Shown here: piece after piece, positions 49,086 to 60,678 of the stretch
Layout: each line of letters opens with the position of its first letter
How positions within the stretch are numbered: the first letter of the stretch is position 1
NCBI GenBank assembly: GCA_038496445.1
Contig: JALMLS010000484.1
Location: 62,001 to 126,000 of the forward strand
Direction: 5' to 3'
Origin: Trichosphaerium sp. ATCC 40318
Taxonomy: Eukaryota > Discosea > Flabellinia > Trichosidae
Length of the DNA: 64,000 bases
Notes under the pieces: model-generated
Seen by the model: the letters and a program-made list of their open reading frames with translations, nothing else
What the model was told of the DNA's origin: nothing
Databases searched by the model: none
Made by a program: the position numbers and the translations under genes

Positions 49086-49473
49086 TGTAACGAGAATTAT
49101 GTCAGTCTTTTCAGTTCTTTCTTTTTATAAAAATTAGCAAGTTATAAAAGCGTAAATTGCATTGACTGCGACATTAAACCAGAAACGGTAGTTTGTAAAA
49201 TAACCGAAATGTCAAAAATTTGCTAAAAATACCAAAGCACGTTTCATGTAGAGTCAAAAAAAAACATGAACTAAAAAATGTCCTAGACGCTTGTAGTTTC
49301 CCTTATGAACAAGTGTAAGTGGGTGTAAAGCCCAATCGAGATTTTAAAAATTACTAAGCGGAAAATTGTGTTGAGCGTTTACGACTTTTTGTTTACCAGA
49401 CTAAAACCCGTTCATATAGGCTGAAAACAACTTACGTATCCGTTGTAAGGTACAACAGATTTTTTTAAGGGCT
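49086..49473. other. Intergenic, no gene seen
   Basis: AT-rich upstream region of the F-box-like gene. Confidence 0.35.
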
Positions 49474-50094
49474 CTACACTGAAAAGGTGCGAGTAAACGC
49501 GAAACAATTGTTTAGCTGGCTAATTATTGTTTTATCGCGTAGTAAAAGCGCCATGTTCATTTCAATGGTGTGATGCTGTTTTGGACGGCCGATACAATAT
49601 GAAAGTGCCTCTAAATGCCACTGATGCTGTACCACACTCTTGGGTATATTATTTTGCGACAGTTTGGTGATATAACCAAAAGAAGGTAAATAAACTCTTC
49701 GATCACGTTTTTGTCCTGCAATCTTACTAAAACAGTTTAAAGTAAGCGCTGACGCCATGACATTGTACGGTAGGAAAGAAAATAGGTATTTTACACGAGC
49801 TAACGAAAGACAGTCGATCGAAACGTTACGAAGCATTTTAAGTAGCAACAACAAAAGAATCTCCATTTCTACCGCTAGTAGCAGTGCATTTGCGTATGGT
49901 GCAGTAGAGAAGGCGTTGTATCCTTCATCCAGGTTCAAATAGTTGTCGTTTTGCGCTTGCTTTTTAGCTACCAAGCACTGCCGATAGAGTACGAATAATT
50001 ACGTACAAAGCAAAAAAAAAGAACCTTGTTAGTAGCACGGTTCGCGAACCAAAACACCGCCGAACCCCTTGACCCCGTTCTCACGCATAAACAT
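49474..50094 (-). CDS. Hypothetical protein inside tandem duplication (left copy), model uncertain
   Basis: A 160-codon frame (LVAKKQAQNDNYLNLDEGYN... to ...NNCFAFTRTFSV, stop 49474-49476) has no early ATG; an acceptor CGGCAG precedes it near 49980. Upstream on the same strand an ATG at 50094 gives MFMRENGVKGFGGVLVREPC, which could be the previous exon, but I could not find a donor that keeps phase. The right duplicate (about 50641-50950) keeps RDRRVYLPFFG and EACSYCLG in frame, differing by whole codons there, but stops appear farther up. FMR..G.KGF also occurs in the 47.9-49.1 kb protein. Either a weakly expressed gene or a recent pseudogene. Confidence 0.35.
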
Positions 50095-50294
50095 CGCAAG
50101 CGCAAAGGGTTTATGGGCAGTTTGAAATATGCATTATCTGTATTTGGAGTATTAAAACTGATTTTTCTTTGAACTGAATCGAATTTTACACTTTTTGTAC
50201 ATTTATACTTGTAAAACGAACGTATAAAACGTTCATTAGCACCTGCGTAACGCAGTGGTGCAAATAAAAGCTGATGTTACCAAAAAAATACTAT

Positions 50295-50301
50295 CCCACA
50301 A
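50295..50301 (+). promoter_or_regulatory. DUSE-like motif CCCACAA, left copy
   Basis: TCCCACAA fits the dictyostelid upstream sequence element (A/T)CCCA(C/T)AA that sits about 60 bp before many small-RNA genes. It is conserved in the right copy at 51147-51153, within a long identical stretch. Confidence 0.4.
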
Positions 50302-50359
50302 TTTATTTAATGGATATTTGATCGTGTATTTAAAGCAACAGAATAATCATAATAATAAC

Positions 50360-50623
50360 TTTAACTGGCCTTTCAACCCTTACAACGTTGTCTGAATGTC
50401 GCCGCTTCTGACTTTCATCACTAATCCTGAGAATTTACTGAAGTAGGGTGTATGTTGACGCTGTTACCTCTTCGTTACGGGTGTTTAATTAATCGGGTAA
50501 ACAACCTTAATTCCTGATACAGCAATATGTCAACAGCACTAACAGGTAAGGAACTCCTATTACACGGAACTCGACGGGCACCTTCATCCTGATACTGCTG
50601 ACCGGGCTGCAGTGAATTTTTTG
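50360..50623 (+). ncRNA. Candidate structured non-coding RNA, left copy
   Basis: No open frame; indels against the right copy are not multiples of three. Helix A pairs 50448-50459 with 50529-50539 (TGTTGAC/GTCAACA core, extended by T.G, G-C, T-A, G-C with one bulged A). Helix B pairs GCTGT (from 50460) with ACAGC (50519-50523). A 3' hairpin TACTGC/GCAGTG (50593-50598 with 50609-50614) is followed directly by AATTTTTTG (50615-50623), readable as a Pol III T-run stop or an Sm-type site. A DUSE-like motif lies 65 bp before the assumed start. The 5' end is a guess; conserved sequence extends left to about 50145. Not recognised as U1-U6, SRP, RNase P/MRP or U3. Confidence 0.5.
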
Positions 50624-51146
50624 ATTTAGACCGAGATTCTGTTTTGTAGCCAAGACAATATGAACACGCCTCTATAAATGCTGCTGACGCTAGACCATTC
50701 TCTTTGGGTATATTGTTTAGACCAAAAAAGGGTAAATAAACTCTTCGATCACGTTTAGTCTAAACGGTTTCGAAAAGCATTTTTTTAGTAATTGAAACAA
50801 CGAAGAGGCGCAATACTACTACAGTAGCTTTGCACATAGTGGTCGAGAAGGTATTGTCCTTTCATCCGAGTCAAATAGCTGTTGCTTGTTGTGTACATAG
50901 AGCGACGAAATTGAATTACCTCGCATACAAAGCGAAAAAAAAAGAACTAATAGTATAGTAGCACGTTTGAGACATCATTATCTATATTTGGAGTATTAAA
51001 ACTGATTTTTCTTTGAACTGTATCGATATGTATCTATTTACATTTTTTGTATTTGTAGATTTGTAAAACGAACGTACAAACCGTTCATTAGCCCCAATGT
51101 AACGCAATGGAGCAAATAAAAGCTGATATTACCAAAAAAATGCTAG

Positions 51147-51153
51147 CCCACAA
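51147..51153 (+). promoter_or_regulatory. DUSE-like motif CCCACAA, right copy
   Basis: Same heptamer and flank (AATTTATTTAATGGATATTTGA) as at 50295; the preceding base is G instead of T, a slightly poorer consensus match. Confidence 0.35.
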
Positions 51154-51209
51154 TTTATTTAATGGATATTTGAGCGTGTTTATAAAGCAACGGAATAATC
51201 ATAATAATA

Positions 51210-51476
51210 ACTACAACCTGGCCTTTCATCGTTACCTCCGATGAATGAACGTGCCGCCGCTCCTAGCTATCTTTACTAATCCTGAGATTTTAAAGGAGAA
51301 TGGGCACTGTTGACTGCTGTTACCCTTCGTTACAGGTGTTTAATTAATCGGGTATCCAGCCATAAATCCTGATACAGCAATATGTCAACAGTGCCGACAG
51401 GTAAGGAACTCCTATAACACGGAGCTGAAAGGCACCTTCATCCTGATACTGCTTGTCGGCAGCAGTGAATTTTTTG
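51210..51476 (+). ncRNA. Candidate structured non-coding RNA, right copy
   Basis: Counterpart of 50360-50623. Helix A here is a perfect 12 bp: 51303-51314 with 51384-51395. Relative to the left copy, two pairs changed on both sides (G-C to A-T and T-A to C-G) and a T.G became C-G. Helix B GCTGT/ACAGC is unchanged, as is the loop core GTGTTTAATTAATCGGGTA. The 3' hairpin TACTGC/GCAGTG (51447-51452 with 51462-51467) keeps its stem while its 9-nt loop differs, and is followed by AATTTTTTG (51468-51476), after which similarity ends. Confidence 0.5.
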
Positions 51477-51480
51477 ATTT

Positions 51481-51971
51481 ATTCAGAATTTTTTTTTGTA
51501 ACAGCGAAAACGCATACCGGAAATAGAAACATACTTTTAGTCCAAGGTTTACAGAATGATGATTGTAGTTAAGTATTGAGAACACTTTTTTCTCAACCGG
51601 TTTGCGGCTACAGGTTTTTAGTGTTCGAGTTTGACACAAAGCGCTAACTATGGATCATGTTTCAACCAACGTTTTCGTGATAACACGCACGTGAAAAATA
51701 CGTGGTCAATTTTAGGTATCGCACTACAAGCTATTTTCCTTCTACTTTCGCCACTACTACGCCAAGGGTATGCTAAGGCGTAACAAAAACGGTATTTACC
51801 TTCAGTTTAACTCAATCAGTTACAAATGCTAACGGCAAACTTCTGCGGTCTCCCACCAAAAGAAAAACAATAAATTGGGGCTAACAAAACCCCAATATAA
51901 TCTCCCGACTGCGATAGAAATGACGACACAGTCTTGAAAGGTCTTTTTATTCTCGTTTAGCACTACCAAAC
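51481..51971. other. Intergenic, no gene seen
   Basis: Spacer with a CACGTG at about 51687; presumably contains the promoter of the dehydratase gene. Confidence 0.4.
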
Positions 51972-53692
<1,721 letters not shown>

Positions 53693-53894
53693 TGTTATTA
53701 TCCAATTGTATGCACAATACCTTTTTTTGCTAAATAAAGTACCTTGTTATCAGAAGCTCACATTATGTACCACAATACCACTTTTGGTCAGTTGATAGCG
53801 TTGTAGTGTTTATTCGGACATTCGGTGGAGAGCAGAAGGTCAGAATAATTAAAAACAATTTTGGCATGTTATTGTGCATCACCTAGGCAACAGC

Positions 53895-54553
53895 ATGTCG
53901 GCGAATCCGCCCAGACACTTCAATCGGGTGGTACCTCCAAACCATACAAATGTTTCAAAAAGGCCGTTGCCACAACCGAAGGTCCCCAAGTGGGCTAAAC
54001 TAGGCAATAGATCACCTAAGAAATGGGGTAAGCGCCCACCAAAGAAAATGTACATGATGAACAAAAACCGTGCTCTACCTACACCCAAACAACGCCCAAA
54101 GCATGCAAAGTCCCCCAGAGTGCCAAAAAAATTCAATGGAAAGAGACACCCAAAATTCGCTTTAAAGCGACCCAAGACGCCCAAACAGTTTCAGAGACAC
54201 TTTGAAAACTATTCCAGACCACTCCCACAGCCAAAACGGGCGACAGCAATGCGTAGAGTGAACTCTTCTGGCAAATTAGCTTACAACCGCAACAAACTCA
54301 TTGTTAAGCGTTCTATTACATCAAAATTCACAAGAGACGATATGTCAGGCGTGACAGTGCCTTTACCTTCTCATAAAAAGGCAAACAGACCAAAACCTCC
54401 GAAAAAGGGACGCCACTTCGCAATAGGTGGTAGGAGGTACGCTTGATACTAGAGTTAGAATAATTCCGCTACCAAATTTCCTATCTATTTTTTTTTAACT
54501 TTAATAGGCGCTCGCTATCATCAGACAAGTACGCACTATTGTTCCACGATTAA
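53895..54553 (+). CDS. Very basic Pro/Lys/Arg-rich protein
   Basis: ATG at 53895 (MSANPPRHFNRVVPPNHTNV). About 185 residues dominated by K, R, P, with repeated LPQPK (three times: RPLPQPKVPK, RPLPQPKRAT, ALPTPKQRPK) and RPPKK/KPPKK blocks. A GTACGC donor in the last codons can splice to GCGCTCGC near 54509, giving the alternative end RSLSSDKYALLFHD, stop 54551-54553; without splicing it stops at 54446. Also shares IGGR with the next gene's N-terminus (IAIGGR). Probably intrinsically disordered and nucleic-acid- or microtubule-binding; no family recognised. It could be a 5' part of the RapGAP locus. Confidence 0.55.
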
Positions 54554-54664
54554 ATACGTTCCGCTGCATTTAATAAAATTTCGCGATGTTGGTCATCGCC
54601 TTCTCATGTCATCTTACGCGAGTATAATACGCAAAAACGCTAACTGTACCGTTATAGAGAGACA

Positions 54665-57600
54665 ATGTCAGCTGATTGTGTACCAAAACGATTGCCATCT
54701 CTCATGCAAAACGATCGAGCTACACGAAGCAATACCTCTTCTACTCTTCCAGTAAAGAAATTACCAGAAGCCAGGCCATTGAAACTATCGCGATCATACA
54801 ATAACGTGTACGCGTGTAGAGCACGTAGCTCTTTTTATACTATATTGGTTTAGTGCCAAAATAGAAAGTATAAAGCACCCTTTCCACAAACAAAACAATT
54901 TAATGCAATTTTTTTATTATTTATTTATTTTTTTTTCTAATTCTCTTGTTATTAGTGCCGATAGCGAGGTAATACGATCTTCTTCAGCACCTACATCACC
55001 GGTTCCAAAACGACCTGTAATTCCAAAACGCCCTTTGAAAAAACCTGGCCCAATATCTTCTAGAATTGCTATAGGAGGGAGAGCAGGCGGTGGTTCTGCT
55101 CCGTCATCACCATTTGCTACTGCTGTTGCTAAAAGACAACGTATGAAACATCGTCGTAGTAAACGCAATACAGTGGTGCTAGCATTTCCTTTAGATCCTG
55201 AAGCTATTGGTGAAGGTGGAGAAGGAGGAGAGGAGGAACAAAAATGGCAGAAAGGCGCACGTGGTTAACTTAGAGAGAAGCTTTTTGATGCAATGGTTTT
55301 TTTTTTCCTTTTTTTTTGAAATGATGGTTCAAACTACAAAAAAAAAAAAGGAAAAAAATTATCGTTGTCATTTTTTTCTTCTTATACTAGTTAAAAAGCA
55401 AAATAGCGTGTTCCTTTTTAGTTTTGCCATTTTTTTTTTCAGCTCTACAAAAATTAGTGTTTTTCTATATTTGACGTATTGTATATCTACTAGGCTTTAT
55501 ATTATTATGTATCACCGCACTACTTATGGGCGCTATATTCTATTGATTATTTTTTTTTCTCTGCTGTTGGGTAGTTGTTGACGTTTATCTTTTAGGTTAC
55601 ATCTGCTAGTGGCGAAACACAGTATCTAGGAAATTTGGACTTATCGAAGCTCAATTTAGAAGCGTTTTATCCGAGACCTAAGCACTCATCGTCAGAGAAA
55701 CCTTCTCAAGGGAACCAAAGAAAACATTTAGGTTTGGGATCGGGTATACGCGCACGGTTGAAGAAAAAAAAGGATAGGAAAAAGAAGAGTGCTACGCCAG
55801 CAATGCATATGGCGAATGATATTGCAGATGCAATTGCTCATAATGGTAGTAAGTAGTTAGAGGAACCTTTACGCGTTTTCTTTCATATAATTTTCATTGG
55901 CTTCTACGTGAACGTATTGACCTTTCTACTCTATAGCTGGTGCCGCAACTGCATCATCAAACACGTCCATGCACTCATCTCAAGATAAAGAAGATGACAG
56001 TGCCCTCAAGGAAGCAAATTGGCTTTCTGGTCCAGATGACGAGCGTATACCATGGCCAGAGGTAGCATACAAGCAAAGTGCTTTTCATAAAATTAAATTG
56101 GTTTCTAGACATCAAACCAGGTTACAGCTGAAGCAAGGGCAATGCTTGGCACTGAGTGTATTTCTAAAGGCTGGCATTTAGAATTAGGCACTCCTGGAGC
56201 ACCAACAAATCCTGAACTCGATTTCTTATTTCCAAAAGACGATGTTGCTTATTTTAGTGAAAATCTACTTGGCATGCGTATGTGTTTGACACTTTGGGTG
56301 TATTTGTTAATTTACGCGTTTTTTTAAACAGCTCACGTAAACTATCTTGGAGAAGACCCAGATATGGCTAGCAAGCGTGCTTGCTTGACAGTAGAAGTAG
56401 AGCCGTTTATACATAAGGGTAAAGTAAAGAAATATCGTGCAATCATTAAAACAAAGCGAGTAAGCGATTTATACGTTGCTTTTCATCATGCTAACGTGTT
56501 TTTTTCTTAAAGAGCGCCCAACGCATAATCTTTGATTCAAACAAAGACCACATTAAGTTATTAAAGTCGCTTAACCCTAGTTTGGCTAAATACGTTTTTA
56601 AACAAATACGAGATACACAACTAAGCATAGACTTGGCTAGTTTTGAAAAGAAAGAAATTATGATCAAGTATAAGTTTGGTATTCTTTACGCAAAGGAGGT
56701 AAACACGCTTTACGCGCTGTATTATATTGTGCTTATCACCTTTCTTAGGGTCAAACCGAAGATGAGATGTTTTCGAATTGTCAGCAAAGCCCAGACTTTA
56801 CTGAGTTTTTAGAGTTTATTGGTAAGAAGATAAGCTTGCAAGGCTGGAGCGACTATGCTGGTGGCTTGGATACCAAGAGTAAGGAGGCGTTTTTTTTTGT
56901 TTGAAACTTTTTTTTTTGTTAAAAGTGAAGTACTTACTAATTAAATTGCTTTAGCGGGGTCCACAGGCGAGTCTTCTGTCTATTGGAAGGTTAAAGATTA
57001 TGAAGTGATGTTTCATGTTAGTACTATGCTGCCATATCAAGAAAAAGATTTGCAGAGAGTAGAGCGCAAGCGTCACATTGGCACGTTTTTTTTTTCTTTT
57101 GCTTTTTTCTCATTTTTTTCTCTCTTTGCGTCAAGGTTTTCTCTGATTATATTTTTAGGTAATGACGTTGTTGTAATTATTTTTAAAGAAGGCAAAACAC
57201 CATTTAACCCGTTATGCCTAAGAAATCAATTTAATCGTATCCTTTTTTCTTCATTTTTTTCACTTAACGAAGCTGCGTAGTTGTCAAGTAACTACTTGCG
57301 TGCTTGTTATATTTTTCATCTTGATATTTTTTGTATTTGTCCTTCACAGTACTAGATATAGTTTGTATTGTAGAAAAAGTTCCAAATATGCCATCAACAC
57401 ACTACAGGCACGTATTGTTTACTTTGATTTTTTTTTGCTTTCAAAATCTGCTTCTTCTACCCTTGCTCACATCAGTGTAGGATTGTAATTGCGGATAAAG
57501 CTGGAGTTGCGTCTTATGCACCAGTAATGCCCAATCCACCAATTTTTGAAAAGAATACGGCTTCCAGAGACTTCATACTCACAAAACGTACGATTCAAAA

Positions 57601-57864
57601 CGATTGTCTTCTTTATTCGGATAACTTTAACAGAAATTGACGTTTTGTTTTCTATTTATGCTCATACTTATGTAATATTAGTGATAAATGGTGAGAGAAA
57701 GTCACTACGCTCCCCAGAATTTAAGTCAAAGATGGTTCGCACAGGTAAGAAAAAACCAAGAATTCTAGGTTTTTTATTTATTTATTATTTTTCTTCTTAC
57801 CCTTTTGTGTTTAGCAAGCGAATTTTTGTCGGTGATGATTAAAAAGTATTACCCAAGGAAATAG
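54665..57864 (+). CDS. Rap GTPase-activating protein (RapGAP domain)
   Basis: ATG at 54665 (MSADCVPKRLPSLMQNDRAT). The N-terminal half is basic and Pro/Ser-rich (VPKRPVIPKRPLKKPGPISS), possibly autoinhibitory. The RapGAP module starts about 56190 (AYFSENLLG, HVNYLGEDPDMASKRACLTV, KYRAIIKTKR), continues IMIKYKFGILYAKE, GQTEDEMFSNCQSPDFTEFL, GWSDYAGGLDTK, STGESSVYWKVKDYEVMFHV, STMLPYQEKDLQRVERKRHI and GNDVVVIIFKEGKTPFNP with the catalytic Asn of GND. The C-terminus is IVIADKAGVASYAPVMPNPP, FILTKLINGERKSLRSPEFK, ending SVMIKKYYPRK at TAG 57862. About twelve exons. It should switch off Rap1-type GTPases in adhesion and cytoskeletal control. Confidence 0.88.
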
Positions 57865-58186
57865 CAACAGCTCTGATTTTTTAAACAAAAAAAAATTATC
57901 CTACAATATCATGTACATAGAAACCTCCCAAACTATAACCCCCTTGCTTTGTACTTACGTAATACAGTTCCTGGTTACAAAAAAAAACCCCAACTTTTTG
58001 CCTTTCCCTTTTTTATTTCGATCGTTAAGGACGTCCTTAAGTTGCTTCATGTTTAATAATACACCTGCCAAAATATTTACTGACATGGCTGTTCTGGGCC
58101 TACGGCATCATTGATATTGTGTACTTTGGTCTTTAAGTTATTGTTCAACTAAGTTTATTTGAATAACCAGTTTAAGAATCATTATT
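57865..58186. other. Intergenic, no gene seen
   Basis: AT-rich; short frames only. Confidence 0.35.
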
Positions 58187-58189
58187 TTG

Positions 58190-58790
58190 AATAAAAGCTT
58201 TGCTGTTGAACTGCTCTTTACGCATAAAGACTTGCCACCAGAGACGTTAACACATATTTTACGCTATGTAGATGTAGAAGACCTTATAACGAGTTCTGCA
58301 GTATCTCACCTTGTTAATAACATCATTCGGTACAATATTGGCTTTGATAGGCTTTACTTAAACAAGGGATCAGATTGTCATGTTCTAAAAGGAAGTCCGT
58401 TGCTTAAAAACACTGCAATTATGTGTTACAACACTACAAACTTGTCAGCAAGTGACTTGGGTTGCCTTTGTGGTGTTCACAATAGATCTAATGCAGTCAG
58501 GAGTGACAAAAACTGAGCTTGTCTTACAGCTTTCGTGAGGAAATGATACCGAACTCAGGTTTTAAGCACTTGGTCAATCTCAAACAACTCAGTATTTATT
58601 ATGGTGCTAAAATATCAGATGAAAGTGTGAAGCACTTGGTAAATCTTGAAGAGCTTAGGGTTATTTCCGATTATTGCAAGATAACAAAAGATTGTTTGAA
58701 AAACTTACAACACCTTAAAAAAATTCACTTTGCAGCCATATAACAAAAGATGATGCTGCTGAAATGGGTATTGAGTGGGTGGGTAAATAG
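58190..58790 (+). pseudogene. F-box/LRR pseudogene with large internal deletion
   Basis: Starts without an ATG, then DLPPETLTHILRYVDVEDLI (F-box) nearly identical at DNA level to 62664-62780. After LGCLCGVHN the frame breaks, and sequence jumps to GFKHLVNLKQLSIYYGAKIS, the equivalent of 63277 onward: about 350 bp of LRRs present at 62920-63275 are missing. The end, KKIHFAAI, stops early where the other copy reads HFAGTKHI, because of another small deletion. A recent, clearly dead duplicate. Confidence 0.9.
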
Positions 58791-58799
58791 TAGGTTTGA

Positions 58800-59304
58800 T
58801 ATATTTTATTGACTCAAGTCAGCAATGTAGCTACTTTCCTACAGTAAGCCTCTTTACTTTATTGTATAATCCAAGTTGCTTTTGAAATAAAAGGGTATAG
58901 CTACTATGTGTATTTTAGTGTACAAGGTTCTGAATATAATAGCGTCCGATATGTAGTTTTACTACCTAGTTAGTACAATATTAAATCAAGAAGTACTTAG
59001 TCAGTGATTGAGGAGAAGGTGTAACAACGAGTTTAGTTGTAAGATGATGCGGAATATCTTAAGATAATTGAGATAGTATAAATCCGGGCATCTTTACACA
59101 AGGCAGGGTGAGTTGACCTTCGCTGGCCAGTATTGTAAATGTATTTAGGATTGAGCTGCAAGCGCTGATTTGTACTTAAGTCAACTATCTTACCCAGGCT
59201 TCTTTTAAACCTATTATCTTCACTTGGTTTTATTGTAGCTGCCTTTGTTAGTGTCCCATGGAAAGCATTTTAGAACTCTTTTGCGTGTATACAAAGTGTG
59301 TAGT
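58800..59304. other. Intergenic, no gene seen
   Basis: Spacer between the LRR pseudogene and the 59.3 kb locus; no supported exon. Confidence 0.35.
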
Positions 59305-60678
59305 ATGATTTCGCGATTGTTTGGCTCAAGAGCTCAGAGCGCGCGTGTAACATGCGTAAAAGCGTACACAAAGCCATCAACGAGAAGTTTAAGTGTTGTA
59401 AACAGCAATCGATCCAGACAGCATATTATTCGGCTTTTGGACTCCGCAAAAGCTTCTGGAACGTCTAACCAAGATGAAACTGACACTTTTATCACTGGGC
59501 TACTAGAAAGAGCTTACAACGATGATCCTGTGCTGAATCCTTCTCAGGTAAGACCCTAAGTCATCACAGATGCTAAAAACACAGATCAGGAGTATTTAAC
59601 GCGTATATATGTTACACCAGAGCTAAACAGAATTGAAAGGCACGTAAAAGACATACGTAGTATTTACGATACCCAGATGTACAAAAAAATAGGTAAGAAA
59701 GCGAAATCCATCAACCGTCAAGTCTTTTTTTTACTGTAGTTCTTTTCACATTCACTGAAAATTGACTTTTTAAGGCATTGATCCTGACGTCCGTTCGGAG
59801 ACGATTAGTGGTACATATGGTATTATAGACCCTTCCCTATATCCTATAGGACATTGTTACAGTATAAGAAATGATGTATTTGATGAACTTAGCAAGTGGT
59901 GTTTCATTAAAGAGTTGATATCAAAAGGTATAATATTCAAAAAGATTTTCATCATTCTCAAAAATATGTACTTCCAAAATGCTATACAACTTGGTAATAT
60001 ATATATCGATGTTGCAAATGATACAGTAGATCCAAAAAAGGAATCAGTAGAGATAGAAAATCTGGACAATCTGAGCTTTGATGATTGCAGTGATTTTGAT
60101 ATTTGTCATTCAGTTGCCGAAAAGTATTTAAATGTCAAGTTGTATACAAACACTGTGCTTCCAGATATAGCTCCTATATATCCTGTATTCTCTATATCAG
60201 AAGATGGAGTTATCAATTTATTAAATGCTTGCCATAAAGTGAGTATAAAGAGCATAGTAAAACGATACAAACCTGTTATATCTTTTTTTAAAAACTCATC
60301 AGCAATTCATCACTCACTACCACAAGAGTATATAGACGTTATTGAATATTGGCATACATATACAAGCAATAATACAGCTATATCTCAATTTGATAGAAAG
60401 GCTACAATAGACGATGTGCAGCATTTCATTTCAAAAACATTGCAAATGGAAAATAAGGATCAATCGACAATCGATAATATTATTGATACTCTTGCCAATA
60501 ACACGTGAGTAAATATGTCAATTGACACGTGATTATGTTTTTAGTTGGTTTTATTACTAAATCTTTACTTAGTGCACAAGCAATAAGCAGAGCTAGGCTA
60601 AGGCCAAATAGTGAGATTCTCCTTAAGCTCAGAGGAGAGGGCAAGGTTCCCAATCCGAAAAAAAAGCCACAGTTTTAA
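59305..60678 (+). CDS. Unknown, possibly mitochondrial protein with in-frame stop
   Basis: ATG at 59305 gives MISRLFGSRAQSARVTCVKA, an Arg-rich, acid-free N-terminus like a mitochondrial presequence. The frame runs to LNPSQVRP, hits TAA at 59557-59559, and continues open in the same frame: VITDAKNTDQEYLTRIYVTP. After a GTAAG...TTTAAG intron it reads GIDPDVRSETISGTYGIIDP and a long AT-rich exon (DDCSDFDICHSVAEKYLNVK, EYIDVIEYWHTYTSNNTAIS), then a final exon NSEILLKLRGEGKVPNPKKK to TAA 60676-60678. No splice I found removes the TAA in phase. Family unknown. Either a pseudogene, a readthrough gene, or a mis-seen short exon. Confidence 0.5.

Larger units (their letters stand above)
49560..50625. 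repeat. Tandem duplication, left unit
   Basis: This ~1.07 kb block is repeated, diverged, at about 50645-51480. Shared landmarks in order: TTACCTC/GGTAAATAAACTCTTCGATC near 49685 and 50730; AAAGCAAAAAAAAAGAAC-type at about 50008 and 50930; TTTGGAGTATTAAAACTG at about 50143 and 50987; CCCACAATTTATTTAATGG at 50295 and 51147; and the end ...GAATTTTTTGATTT at about 50614 and 51467. The left unit is longer in its coding-like part. Confidence 0.8.
50645..51480. repeat. Tandem duplication, right unit, coding part decayed
   Basis: Diverged copy of 49560-50625. The minus-strand open frame of the left unit is shortened and interrupted here, while the roughly 480-500 bp right half (50985-51480) stays alignable base by base with few gaps. 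The non-coding half is therefore better kept than the coding-like half. Confidence 0.8.

Noticed and set aside
50440-50560. U1-like CTTACCTG on the minus strand of the RNA candidate
   Set aside because: It is simply the complement of CAGGTAAG; no Sm site or U1 fold on that strand.
50360-50623. RNase P/MRP RNA identity
   Set aside because: ACAGCAA resembles the CR-IV consensus ACAGNRA, but no CR-I or CR-V partner could be found.
53879-54184. Open minus-strand frame opposite the basic protein
   Set aside because: A shadow of the Lys/Pro-rich codons; no family, no start context, and fits the complementary composition.
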